Part shown: positions 15,223 to 22,236 of the stretch, piece after piece
Position numbering within the stretch: the stretch's first letter is position 1
How the letters are laid out: each line of letters opens with the position of its first letter
Assembly: GCA_023451265.1 (NCBI GenBank)
Contig: JAEYAG010000245.1
Coordinates: forward strand, 1-28,139
From: Actinomycetes bacterium
GTDB lineage: Bacteria; Actinomycetota; Actinomycetes; Actinomycetales; Microbacteriaceae
DNA: 28,139 bases
Direction: 5' to 3'
Notes under the pieces: model-generated
Told to the model about the DNA's origin: nothing
Databases searched by the model: none
What the model saw: only the letters and a program-made list of their open reading frames with translations
Translations under genes and position numbers: made by a program

Positions 15223-17259
15223 TCATCGCAGGAAGGCGGCGGCGACGCCGGAGTCGACGGGGATGTGCAGGCCGGTGGTGCGGCTGAGCTCGGGGCCGGT
15301 GAGCACGTACACGGCATCCGCCACGTTCTCGGGCACGACCTCACGCTTGAGGATCGTGCGGTTCGCGTAGAACTGGCCGAGGTCCTCTTCGGCGACGCCG
15401 TAGGTCGCGGCGCGGTTGGCGCCCCAGCCCGACGCGAAGATGCCCGAGCCGCGGACGACGCCGTCGGGGTTGATGCCGTTGACGCGCACGCCGTGCTCGC
15501 CGAGCTCGACCGCGAGCAGGCGCACCTGGTGGGCCTGGTCGGCCTTCGTCGCGGAGTACGCGATGTTGTTGGGGCCGGCGAAGACGGAGTTCTTCGACGA
15601 GATGTAGATGACGTCGCCGCCCATGCCCTGCTCGATGAGGGCCTTCGCGGCGGCCTTCGAGACGAGGAACGAGCCCTTCGCCATGACGTCGTGCTGCAGG
15701 TCCCAATCCTTCTCGGTCGTCTCCAGCAGCGGCTTCGACAGCGACAGCCCGGCGTTGTTGACGACGAGGTCGATGCCGCCGAACGCGAGCACGGTCGCGT
15801 CGATCGCGGCCTGGACGCCCTCGGCATCCGCCACGTTCGCGGCGACGCCGATCGCGACGTCGGTGTTCCCCAGTTCGGATGCCGAGGCCTGCGCCTTCTC
15901 GAGATCGAGGTCGGCGACGACGACGCACGCGCCCTCGGCCGCGAGCCGGGTCGCGATGGCCTTGCCGATGCCGGATGCCGCGCCGGTCACGAACGCGATG
16001 CGGCCCTGGTGGGTCTTCGGCTTCGGCATCCGCTGCAGCTTCGCCTCTTCGAGCGCCCAGTACTCGATGCGGAACTTCTCGGCATCCGAGATCGGGGAGT
16101 AGGTCGAGAGGGCCTCGGCGCCGCGCATGACGTTGATCGCGTTGACGTAGAACTCGCCCGCGACGCGCGCGGTCTGCTTGTTCGCGCCGTAGCTGAACAT
16201 GCCGACACCCGGGACGAGCACGATGAGCGGGTCGGCGCCGCGGATCGCGGGGGACTCCGCTGTCGCGTGCGCGTCGTAGTACGCCTGGTAGTCGGCGCGG
16301 TACTCCTGGTGGAGCTCCTTCAGACGCGCGAGCTGCTCGTCGACCGAGGCGGATGCCGGCAGGTCGAGGATGAGCGGCTTGACCTTCGTCCGCAGGAAGT
16401 GGTCGGGGCAGCTCGTGCCGAGCGCGGCGAGGGCGGGCGCCTTCTCGGATGCCAGGAAGTCCAGCACCGTGTCGGAGTCGGTGTAGTGGCCGACCATCGG
16501 CTTGTCGGTCGACGCGAGTCCGCGGATCGTGGGCGCGAGCGCGGCGGCGCGCGCCCGGCGCTCGGCCTCGGGCAGCGCCTCGAACCCGGCACGGACGCCG
16601 CCGAACGGGTCGGCCTTGCCGTGCTCGGCGATGTACGCCGCGGCGGTGTCGATGATCCAGAGGCTGTTTGCCTCGGCATCCTCACTCGTGTCGCCCCACG
16701 CCGTGATGCCGTGGCCGCCCAGGATCGTGCCGACCGCCTGCGGGTTCTGCTTCTTGATCTCCGCGATGTCGAGACCCAGCTGGAAACCGGGGCGGCGCCA
16801 CGGCACCCACACGACCTTGTCGCCGAAGATCTTCTGCGTCAGCTCCGGACCGTCGGCGGCGGTCGCGATCGCGATGCCCGAGTCGGGGTGCAGGTGATCG
16901 ACGTGCGCGGCGTCGACGAGACCGTGCATCGCGGTGTCGATCGACGGGGCGGCGCCGCCCTTGCCGTGCAGGCAGTAGTCGAACGCGGCGACCATCTCGT
17001 CCTCACGGTCGACGCCCGGGTAGACGTCCGCGAGCTTGCGCATGCGGTCCAGGCGCACCACGGCGAGGCCCTCGGGCTTCAGCGTCCCGAGGTCGCCGCC
17101 GGAGCCCTTCACCCACAGCAGCTCGACGGGCTCACCCGTCACGGGGTCGGTCTCGGTGCCCTTGGCGGACGTGTTGCCGCCGGCGTAGTTGGTGTTCTTC
17201 GGATCGGCGCCCAGGCGGTTGCTGCGCGCGATGAGCGCGGCGGCGGTGGGATTGGTCAT
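15223..17259 (-). CDS. rhaEW: Bifunctional L-rhamnulose-1-phosphate aldolase / L-lactaldehyde dehydrogenase
   Basis: 678 residues. The N-terminal class II aldolase domain (about 1-400) has the zinc ligands H122 and H124 in HVDHLHPDSG and H183 in GGHGITAW. The C-terminal short-chain dehydrogenase domain (about 418-678) has TGAASGIG (425-432), NNAG (501-504) and the catalytic pair Y568/K572 in AYSATKAD. It cleaves L-rhamnulose 1-phosphate to dihydroxyacetone phosphate and L-lactaldehyde, and oxidises the latter to lactate with NAD. This fusion is known as RhaEW (YuxG in Bacillus). The ATG at 17259 was chosen because the family begins near MTNPTAAALIARSN; an in-frame ATG eight codons upstream has no ribosome site either. 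Two palindromic elements lie between this gene and rhaI. Confidence 0.92.
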   Translation of the reverse strand: MTNPTAAALIARSNRLGADPKNTNYAGGNTSAKGTETDPVTGEPVELLWVKGSGGDLGTLKPEGLAVVRLDRMRKLADVYPGVDREDEMVAAFDYCLHGKGGAAPSIDTAMHGLVDAAHVDHLHPDSGIAIATAADGPELTQKIFGDKVVWVPWRRPGFQLGLDIAEIKKQNPQAVGTILGGHGITAWGDTSEDAEANSLWIIDTAAAYIAEHGKADPFGGVRAGFEALPEAERRARAAALAPTIRGLASTDKPMVGHYTDSDTVLDFLASEKAPALAALGTSCPDHFLRTKVKPLILDLPASASVDEQLARLKELHQEYRADYQAYYDAHATAESPAIRGADPLIVLVPGVGMFSYGANKQTARVAGEFYVNAINVMRGAEALSTYSPISDAEKFRIEYWALEEAKLQRMPKPKTHQGRIAFVTGAASGIGKAIATRLAAEGACVVVADLDLEKAQASASELGNTDVAIGVAANVADAEGVQAAIDATVLAFGGIDLVVNNAGLSLSKPLLETTEKDWDLQHDVMAKGSFLVSKAAAKALIEQGMGGDVIYISSKNSVFAGPNNIAYSATKADQAHQVRLLAVELGEHGVRVNGINPDGVVRGSGIFASGWGANRAATYGVAEEDLGQFYANRTILKREVVPENVADAVYVLTGPELSRTTGLHIPVDSGVAAAFLR

Positions 17260-17309
17260 GTCAGGTTCTTTCTGCGTGTGCATCGCATCTGCGGATGGTG
17301 GGTCGGCGA

Positions 17310-17370
17310 GTTCGGCAGTCGCTTCGGCACGGTACTCGGTGGTGGCACTGTGTCGAAGCGACTGTTCAAC
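17310..17370. repeat. Palindromic element, unit A, between rhaI and rhaEW
   Basis: GTTCGGCAGTCGCTTCG (17310-17326) and CGAAGCGACTGTTCAAC (17354-17370) match in inverse at 14 of 17 positions. It is 61 bases long, the same length as unit B, and lies in the transcribed spacer of the rha operon. Confidence 0.75.
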
Positions 17371-17383
17371 GGTGTGCGCGCGA

Positions 17384-17444
17384 GTTCGGCAGTCGCTTGA
17401 GCACGATCGCGAGGCGCGCGACTGTGTCGAAGCGACTGCCGAAC
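17384..17444. repeat. Palindromic element, unit B, between rhaI and rhaEW
   Basis: GTTCGGCAGTCGCTT (17384-17398) and AAGCGACTGCCGAAC (17430-17444) are a perfect 15-base inverted repeat. Its left arm and the right-hand block ACTGTGTCGAAGCGACTG are shared with unit A, 74 bases away; the loops differ. It ends six bases before the rhaI stop codon. Confidence 0.8.
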
Positions 17445-17449
17445 GGGCA

Positions 17450-18616
17450 TCAGGCGCCCCAGCCGGCCTGGGTGCCGCCGACGCGCTCGTCGGCGATGCG
17501 CTGCTGGTAGCCGGAGGCGAGGTAGGCGGCCATCGGGTCGGCGGCGAGCCCACGGCTCTCACGCCAGGCGGCCAGCTGCGGGCGGACGTCGGTGTAGAAG
17601 GCGTCCATCAGGATCGCGTTCGCGGCGAGGACATCGTTCGCCTGCTGCGCGGCATCCAGTGCCTCGCGGTCGATGAGGAGGGCGCGCGCCGTCATCTCCT
17701 GGACGTTCAGCACCGAGCGGATCTGGCCCGGGATCTTGTCCTCGATGTTGTGGCACTGGTCGAGCATGAACACGACGTCGGGGTTGTTGAGGCCTCCGCC
17801 GCGGATCACCTCGGTGATGATGCGGAACAGCTGGAACGGGTCGGCGGCGCCCACGATGAGGTCATCGTCGGCGTAGAAGCGGCTGTTGAAGTCGAACGAG
17901 CCGAGCTTGCCCAGGCGCAGCAGCTGCATGACGATGAACTCGATGTTGGTGCCGGGGGCGTGGTGACCGGTGTCGAGGCACACCATGGCCTTGTCGCCGA
18001 GGGCAGCGACCTGCACGTAGCTCGTGCCCCAGTCGGGGACGTCGGTGTGGTAGAACGCCGGCTCGAAGAACTTGTACTCGAGCACGAGGCGCTGGTCGTC
18101 GCCGAGGCGGGCGTAGATCTGCTGCAGGGAGTCCTGGAGGCGGTCCTGACGGCCGCGCATGTCGTTCTGGCCCGGGTAGTTCGAGCCCTCGGCGAGCCAG
18201 ATCTTGAGGTCGCGCGAGCCCGTGGCATCCATGATGTCGATGCACTCGAGGTGGTGATCGATCGCCTTCTGGCGGATCGCCGCATCGTGATGGGTGAGGG
18301 CGCCGAACTTGTAGTCCTCGTCCTGGAACGTGTTGGAGTTGATCGTTCCGAGGGTCACACCGAGGTCTTCGGCGTGGCGGCGCAGCGCGCTGTAGTCGTC
18401 GACCTTGTCCCACGGGATGTGCAGCGCGACCGACGGAGCCAGCTTCGTGAACGCGTTGACCTGCGCGGCATCCGCGATCTTCTCGAACGGGTCGCGCGGG
18501 GTGCCGGGCGTCGGGAACACGCGGAAGCGCGTGCCGGAGTTGCCGAACGCCCAGCTGGGCAGTTCGATGCCCTGGGCTCCGAGCGTGGCGAGGTTCTCGG
18601 GAGACAGCGTCGTCAT
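17450..18616 (-). CDS. rhaI: L-rhamnose isomerase (actinobacterial / Pseudomonas stutzeri type)
   Basis: 388 residues from ATG 18616, which overlaps the rhaM stop by four bases (ATGA). The protein is a TIM-barrel sugar isomerase: SVALHIPWDK (62-71), KIWLAEGSNYPGQ (138-150), LVLEYKFFEPAF (177-188), CLDTGHHAPGTN (213-224), FDFNSRFYADDD (241-252) and MLDQCHN (284-290). E180, D215 and D286 are candidate metal ligands by position. It interconverts L-rhamnose and L-rhamnulose with a divalent metal. The long frame upstream to 18913 crosses rhaM and is not used. It is the second gene of the rha operon; regulation is presumably through the LacI operators upstream of rhaM. Confidence 0.93.
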   Translation of the reverse strand: MTTLSPENLATLGAQGIELPSWAFGNSGTRFRVFPTPGTPRDPFEKIADAAQVNAFTKLAPSVALHIPWDKVDDYSALRRHAEDLGVTLGTINSNTFQDEDYKFGALTHHDAAIRQKAIDHHLECIDIMDATGSRDLKIWLAEGSNYPGQNDMRGRQDRLQDSLQQIYARLGDDQRLVLEYKFFEPAFYHTDVPDWGTSYVQVAALGDKAMVCLDTGHHAPGTNIEFIVMQLLRLGKLGSFDFNSRFYADDDLIVGAADPFQLFRIITEVIRGGGLNNPDVVFMLDQCHNIEDKIPGQIRSVLNVQEMTARALLIDREALDAAQQANDVLAANAILMDAFYTDVRPQLAAWRESRGLAADPMAAYLASGYQQRIADERVGGTQAGWGA

Positions 18617-18987
18617 GATTGGGTGCTTTCGTTCTCGGTGCCGGCGGGGGATGCCGCGGTCAGCTGGTCGTGCAGGTTGAAGACTTCGGTGAAAGGGGTG
18701 GCGGCCTGGTCGGGGCGGCCGTCGAGGTCGGCGAAGAAGGGCGCCATGGAGGCCTCCCAGCGTGCGGCGACCTCGGAGGACGCCAGATACGCCTGCGCGG
18801 CCGCGTCGTCGTCGGTCTCGTAGTAGCCGAACAGGGTCGCGGTGCGTCGGTCGAGGAAGAGCGAGTAGTTGCGGCGACCGGCGGCGGCGATCTCGGCGAG
18901 CATCTCGGGCCACACGGGGCTGTGCCGGGCGATGTACTCGTCGATGAGCTCGGGGCGCACCGTCAGCGAGAAGGCGACGCGGGCCAT
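18613..18987 (-). CDS. rhaM: L-rhamnose mutarotase
   Basis: 124 residues from ATG 18987, with GGAAGGA five bases upstream. It has the catalytic histidine H22 in ARHSPVWPEML, Y41 in NYSLFLD, and FGYYE (53-57), which match the E. coli enzyme positions His22 and Tyr41. It speeds the interconversion of alpha- and beta-L-rhamnopyranose, delivering the anomer used by the isomerase. It is the first gene of the operon and directly follows the LacI-type operators. The C-terminal 30 residues (ATPFTEVFNLHDQLTAAS onward) extend beyond the minimal fold, and most have the usual FxLxD-type tail. The frame open further upstream to 20133 is an antisense shadow of the LacI gene. Confidence 0.93.
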   Translation of the reverse strand: MARVAFSLTVRPELIDEYIARHSPVWPEMLAEIAAAGRRNYSLFLDRRTATLFGYYETDDDAAAQAYLASSEVAARWEASMAPFFADLDGRPDQAATPFTEVFNLHDQLTAASPAGTENESTQS

Positions 18988-19004
18988 GACTGTCCTTCCA
19001 GTGG

Positions 19005-19046
19005 TGAATCGTTTCAAATGATAGTGTGAGTGAAACGATTCGTCAA
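19005..19046 (-). promoter_or_regulatory. rha operon promoter with two LacI-type operators
   Basis: On the minus strand TTGACG (19041-19046) and TATCAT (19018-19023) are exactly 17 bases apart. Two near-identical operators in opposite order flank the -10 box: TGAATCGTTTCA (19005-19016) and TGAAACGATTCG (19031-19042). Each is an almost perfect palindrome with the central CG of LacI-family sites. One overlaps the -35 box and the other sits at the expected transcription start, so repressor binding would block the promoter. The divergent lacI gene begins just beyond. Confidence 0.85.
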
Positions 19047-19074
19047 GCTCGGATCGGAAAGGGGTGGAGGCGCC

Positions 19075-20079
19075 GTGGCAGTGAGCGTGAAAGACGTGGC
19101 GGTCGCGGCATCCGTTTCGGTCGGCACCGTCTCCAACGTGCTGAACCGGCCCGAGAAAGTGGCGCCGGAGACCGTCGCCCGGGTCCAGGATGCGATCGTG
19201 CGGCTGGGATTCATCCGCAACGACGCGGCGCGACAGCTGCGCGCCGGGCGCAGCCGCTCGATCGGGCTCGTCGTGCTCGATTCCGCGAACCCCTTCTTCG
19301 CCGAGGTCGCCCGCGGCGCGGAAGAGCGGGCCGCCGCGGAGGGCATGTCCGTGCTCCTGGGCAACAGCGATCAGAACCCGGAGCGCGAGGGCGCCTACCT
19401 CGATCTCTTCCGCGAGCAGCGGGTCAACGGCGTGCTCCTGACCCCGGCCGAGCTCGACGCCACACCCGTGCAGCGGCTGGCGGATGCCGGCATCCCGCTC
19501 GTCCTCGTCGACGGTGAGCTGCCGGGGCAGCGGGTTCCGTCGGTCGCGGTCGACGACGCCCTGGGCGGTCACCTCGCCGTGGCCCATCTGCTCTCGCTCG
19601 GCCGTCGGCGCATCGTGTTCGTGGGCGGGCCGCTGTCGATCCGCCAGGTCGCCGACCGCCTGGAGGGTGCGCGGCGCGCGCTCGCCGAGGTGCCGGGCGC
19701 GACCCTCGAGGTCATCGAGCTGGGCGCGCTGACGGTGCTCGCCGGGCGCGCAGCGGGCGAGGAGATCGCGCACCGGTCGGCGGACGCACGGCCCGATGCG
19801 GTGTTCTGCGCGAACGACCTGCTCGCGGTGGGCGTGATGCAGGGCGCCGCGATCTTCGGCGGCATCCGCGTGCCGGACGACATGGCGCTCATCGGGTACG
19901 ACGACATCGACTTCGCGCAGGCCACCGTCGTGCCGCTCAGCTCGGTGCGCCAGCCCGCGCGCGAGATCGGCGCGACGGCGGTGGACCTGCTGTTCGAGAC
20001 GCTCGCCGCGCGGGAGGAGCCCCCGCGACAGGTGCGTTTCCGGCCCGAGCTCGTGGTTCGCGCCTCGACCGCGGGGTAG
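19075..20079 (+). CDS. LacI-family transcriptional repressor of the rha operon
   Basis: 334 residues from GTG 19075 (VAVSVKDVA), with GGTGGAGG four bases upstream. The DNA-binding helix-turn-helix is VKDVAVAASVSVGTVSNVLN (5-24), and the hinge helix AARQLRAG is at 51-58. A periplasmic-binding-protein-like ligand domain spans about 62-334 (SIGLVVLDSANPFF ... VFCANDLLAVGVM ... ALIGYDDIDFA). The frame opens at 19030, but that GTG lies inside an operator and the extra residues are not LacI-like. The divergent placement and the double operator strongly suggest it represses rhaM-rhaI-rhaEW-rhaB, with rhamnose or a metabolite as inducer. It is convergent with an MFS gene. Confidence 0.92.
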   Translation: MAVSVKDVAVAASVSVGTVSNVLNRPEKVAPETVARVQDAIVRLGFIRNDAARQLRAGRSRSIGLVVLDSANPFFAEVARGAEERAAAEGMSVLLGNSDQNPEREGAYLDLFREQRVNGVLLTPAELDATPVQRLADAGIPLVLVDGELPGQRVPSVAVDDALGGHLAVAHLLSLGRRRIVFVGGPLSIRQVADRLEGARRALAEVPGATLEVIELGALTVLAGRAAGEEIAHRSADARPDAVFCANDLLAVGVMQGAAIFGGIRVPDDMALIGYDDIDFAQATVVPLSSVRQPAREIGATAVDLLFETLAAREEPPRQVRFRPELVVRASTAG

Positions 20080-20121
20080 CCGCGCGGCGTCACGGGGCCT
20101 TGCGCGCGCACCCGCCGCACG

Positions 20122-20186
20122 CGAGAACCACATTCGTGGCGAGAAACCACGCGTGGCATGGTTTCTGGGCGGGATGTGGTTTCTCG
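20122..20186. repeat. Nested palindromic element between convergent lacI and MFS genes
   Basis: CGAGAACCACAT (20122-20133) pairs with ATGTGGTTTCTCG (20174-20186) with one bulged base. Inside it AGAAACCA (20142-20149) pairs with TGGTTTCT (20159-20166), and CCACGCGTGG (20147-20156) is itself a perfect palindrome. GAGAAxCCAC therefore occurs twice directly and once in inverse, so alternative stems are possible. It could act as a bidirectional terminator, but no T-run is present. Confidence 0.75.
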
Positions 20187-20235
20187 CGGGGCTGGCGCGG
20201 CGCGCGCGTGTTGCCTCAGCGCGGCCCCGCCCGCG

Positions 20236-21570
20236 TCAGCGCCGGACCGGCTCAGGGAGGGTGATCGGGGTGGTTCCGGCGACCTCGTCGCTGAACTCCT
20301 CGGGCGCGACCACCGAGATCGGCCGCGTCTCGTCGAGGGTGAGGGCGAAGCGGCGGGTCTCGTGGCGGTGCAGGCGACCGGACAGCAGCATCCACCCGAA
20401 TCCGATCGCGAAGGCGACGAACGCGCCGCCCGCGCCGAGCCAGATCGCCGCGCGCGGGCCGAATTCCGCGGCTACCCATCCGACGATCGGCGCACCGATC
20501 GGGGTGCCGCCCATGAGGATCGCCATGTACAGCGCGAGCACCCGACCGCGCAGTGCCGGATCGGTGGTCGTCTGCACGTACCCGTTCGCCGTGGTCATCG
20601 TCGTGACGACCGCGAAGCCCGTGAACATCAGCGTCACCGCGTACAGCACGTACGACGGCATGACGGCGCTCACGGCCGCGGCGACGGCGAACAGTCCCGT
20701 CCCGACGACCACCATGCGGATGCGGGCACGGTCGCGTCGCGCCGCGAGCAGCGCGCCCGCCAACGACCCGATCGCGAGGATCGACGAGAGGAGGCCGTAA
20801 CCGTCGGCATCCTTTCCGAACTCCAGTGCCATCGTCGACGCGAAGATCGGGAAGTTCATGCCGAACGCGCCGAGCAGGAACACCATCGCGAACGTCACGA
20901 TGAGGTCGGGGCGGCGTCGCACGTAGCGGAATCCGTCCGCGAGGCGGTTCGCGCCGGGCGCCTTCACGCGCGGCACGAGCTCGTCGGTGCGCATCAGCAG
21001 GAGCGCGACGATCATGGCGAGGAAGGTGGCCGCGTTGACGAGGAACACCCAGCCCGTGCCGACCGCCACGATCATGACGCCGGCGGCGGCGGGCCCGATC
21101 ATGCGGGCGCTGTTGAAGGATGCCGCGTTCAGCGCCACCGCGTTCGACGCGTTCTCGCGGGCCACGAGGTCGGACACGAACGCCTGCCGAGCCGGGTTGT
21201 CGAACGCCGCGACGAGCCCCAGCACGAACGCGAACAGGTACATGAGGGCGAGGGTCATCACGCCCTGCAGGATCAGCACGCCGATCACGGCGCCGATCAC
21301 GAGCAGCAGCGACTGCGTCAGCATGAGCAGGCGACGCCGGTCGAAGCGGTCGGCGACCCATCCGGTGACGCCGACGAGCAGCAGCGGCGGCGCGAACTGC
21401 AGCGCCATCGTGATGCCCATGGCGCCGGCGTCGGCGTCGGTCAGCTGCGTCAGCACGACCCAGCTGAGCGCCGTGCCCTGCATCCACTGCCCGACGTTGG
21501 AGACGAGCGCGCCGGCGAACCAGACGCGATAGTTGAAGACCGAGAAGGAGCGGAACATCGAGGAGCTCAT
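20236..21570 (-). CDS. MFS transporter, probable drug/siderophore-type efflux pump
   Basis: 444 residues with about 12 membrane segments. The N-terminus FRSFSVFNYRVWFAGALVSN and the GVTGWVADRFDRRRLLMLTQ loop (about 68-87) are typical of the MFS_3/EntS-like exporter group. A second copy of the gate region follows helix 8, and the protein ends in a roughly 45-residue soluble tail (HRHETRRFALTLDE...). The ATG overlaps the MarR stop (ATGA), so the two genes form an operon. The MarR partner suggests induction by a small, probably toxic compound. The substrate is unknown. Confidence 0.88.
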   Translation of the reverse strand: MSSSMFRSFSVFNYRVWFAGALVSNVGQWMQGTALSWVVLTQLTDADAGAMGITMALQFAPPLLLVGVTGWVADRFDRRRLLMLTQSLLLVIGAVIGVLILQGVMTLALMYLFAFVLGLVAAFDNPARQAFVSDLVARENASNAVALNAASFNSARMIGPAAAGVMIVAVGTGWVFLVNAATFLAMIVALLLMRTDELVPRVKAPGANRLADGFRYVRRRPDLIVTFAMVFLLGAFGMNFPIFASTMALEFGKDADGYGLLSSILAIGSLAGALLAARRDRARIRMVVVGTGLFAVAAAVSAVMPSYVLYAVTLMFTGFAVVTTMTTANGYVQTTTDPALRGRVLALYMAILMGGTPIGAPIVGWVAAEFGPRAAIWLGAGGAFVAFAIGFGWMLLSGRLHRHETRRFALTLDETRPISVVAPEEFSDEVAGTTPITLPEPVRR

Positions 21571-22028
21571 CGGCTCGCCACCTCCCGCATCAGCTCGGCA
21601 GCGTCATGGAGCAGCTCGCGTTGCGCGGGAGTGAGGTCGGCGAGCGCCTGCTCGAGCCAGGAGTCGCGGCGGCGCACGGTCTCGGCGACGACGGCGCGGC
21701 CCTCGTCCGTGAGGGCGATGTTGACCTTGCGCCGGTCGGCTTCGTCGGGGGTGCGGGTGAGGTAGCCCGACTCCTCGAGGCAGTTGACGGTGCGGTTCAT
21801 CGACGGTGCCGATACGCGCTCGCGATCGGCGAGCTCCCCGAGGGTGTGTGCGCCGTGCGCCGACAGCGCCGCGAGCACCGCGAACTGGCCGTCGCTCATC
21901 GTGTCCACCGCGCGCTGCGAGCGCAGTCGTCGCGCGAGCCGGAACGTCGCCATCCGCAGGGCGGAGGCGTCGGTCGCGAGGGAGGGGTCGGATGCGGGCG
22001 GTGCGGGGTCGGCGTTCTCGATGCTCAT
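21567..22028 (-). CDS. MarR-family transcriptional regulator
   Basis: 153 residues from ATG 22028. The winged helix contains TLGELADRERVSAPSMNRTV (HTH, about 62-81) and the wing TRTPDEADRRKVNIALT with the DRR signature. An ATG five codons upstream is in frame, but the later one was chosen because it lies ten bases after a good -10 box. The message would then be leaderless or have only a few bases of leader. It is co-transcribed with the MFS exporter it probably controls. The promoter lies within a 9-base inverted repeat, implying autorepression. Confidence 0.88.
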   Translation of the reverse strand: MSIENADPAPPASDPSLATDASALRMATFRLARRLRSQRAVDTMSDGQFAVLAALSAHGAHTLGELADRERVSAPSMNRTVNCLEESGYLTRTPDEADRRKVNIALTDEGRAVVAETVRRRDSWLEQALADLTPAQRELLHDAAELMREVASR

Positions 22029-22033
22029 ATGGA

Positions 22034-22065
22034 TACTTAGCATAGCTCATTAGTCTTGCTAAGTA
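22034..22065 (-). promoter_or_regulatory. Promoter within inverted-repeat operator of MarR-MFS operon
   Basis: TACTTAGCA (22034-22042) and TGCTAAGTA (22057-22065) are a perfect inverted repeat with a 14-base centre, a MarR-like operator. On the minus strand TTTACT and TATGCT are 17 bases apart. The -10 box (22040-22045) and the -35 box (22063-22068) each fall in one arm, so the bound regulator would shut the promoter. Confidence 0.6.
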
Positions 22066-22109
22066 AATCCGTGAGGGGTGGGGGTGGCGGGGCTTGCGGG
22101 CGTGTGCTT

Positions 22110-22163
22110 CATCCGTCGCGAATCGCGGGTATCGGGGGTGGTTGTCGCAGTGTGCGACGGGTG
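22110..22163. repeat. Palindromic element, unit 1, between MarR and DHA2 genes
   Basis: CATCCGTCGC (22110-22119) and GCGACGGGTG (22154-22163) are an inverted repeat with one mismatch. The inner block CGCGAATCGCGGGTATCGGG (22117-22136) recurs almost unchanged in unit 2, 73 bases away. Confidence 0.7.
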
Positions 22164-22182
22164 AGGGATGCCGGGGCGCGTT

Positions 22183-22236
22183 CGTCCGGCGCGAATCGCG
22201 GCTATCGGGTGCTCTCACCCCGATGTGCGCCGGATG
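22183..22236. repeat. Palindromic element, unit 2, overlapping the 3' end of the DHA2 gene
   Basis: CGTCCGGCGC (22183-22192) pairs with GCGCCGGATG (22227-22236), and the inner block at 22190-22209 matches unit 1 at 19 of 20 bases. Both units are 54 bases long. The right half lies inside the DHA2 coding sequence and supplies its last ten or so codons and the TAG stop (22202-22204). Confidence 0.75.

Noticed and set aside
14815..17400. 861-residue plus-strand open frame opposite rhaB and rhaEW
   Set aside because: Antisense shadow of conserved enzymes with low-quality repetitive sequence. The same holds for plus-strand frames at 5200-6483, 13569-15287, 17189-18823, 20158-21765 and 22244-23500.
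17310..17444. Possible CRISPR-like array of two repeats
   Set aside because: There are only two units, each internally palindromic over its whole length, and no cas genes are nearby.
19030..19074. Earlier LacI start at GTG 19030
   Set aside because: It lies inside a repressor operator and adds residues absent from LacI proteins; GTG 19075 has GGAGG just upstream.
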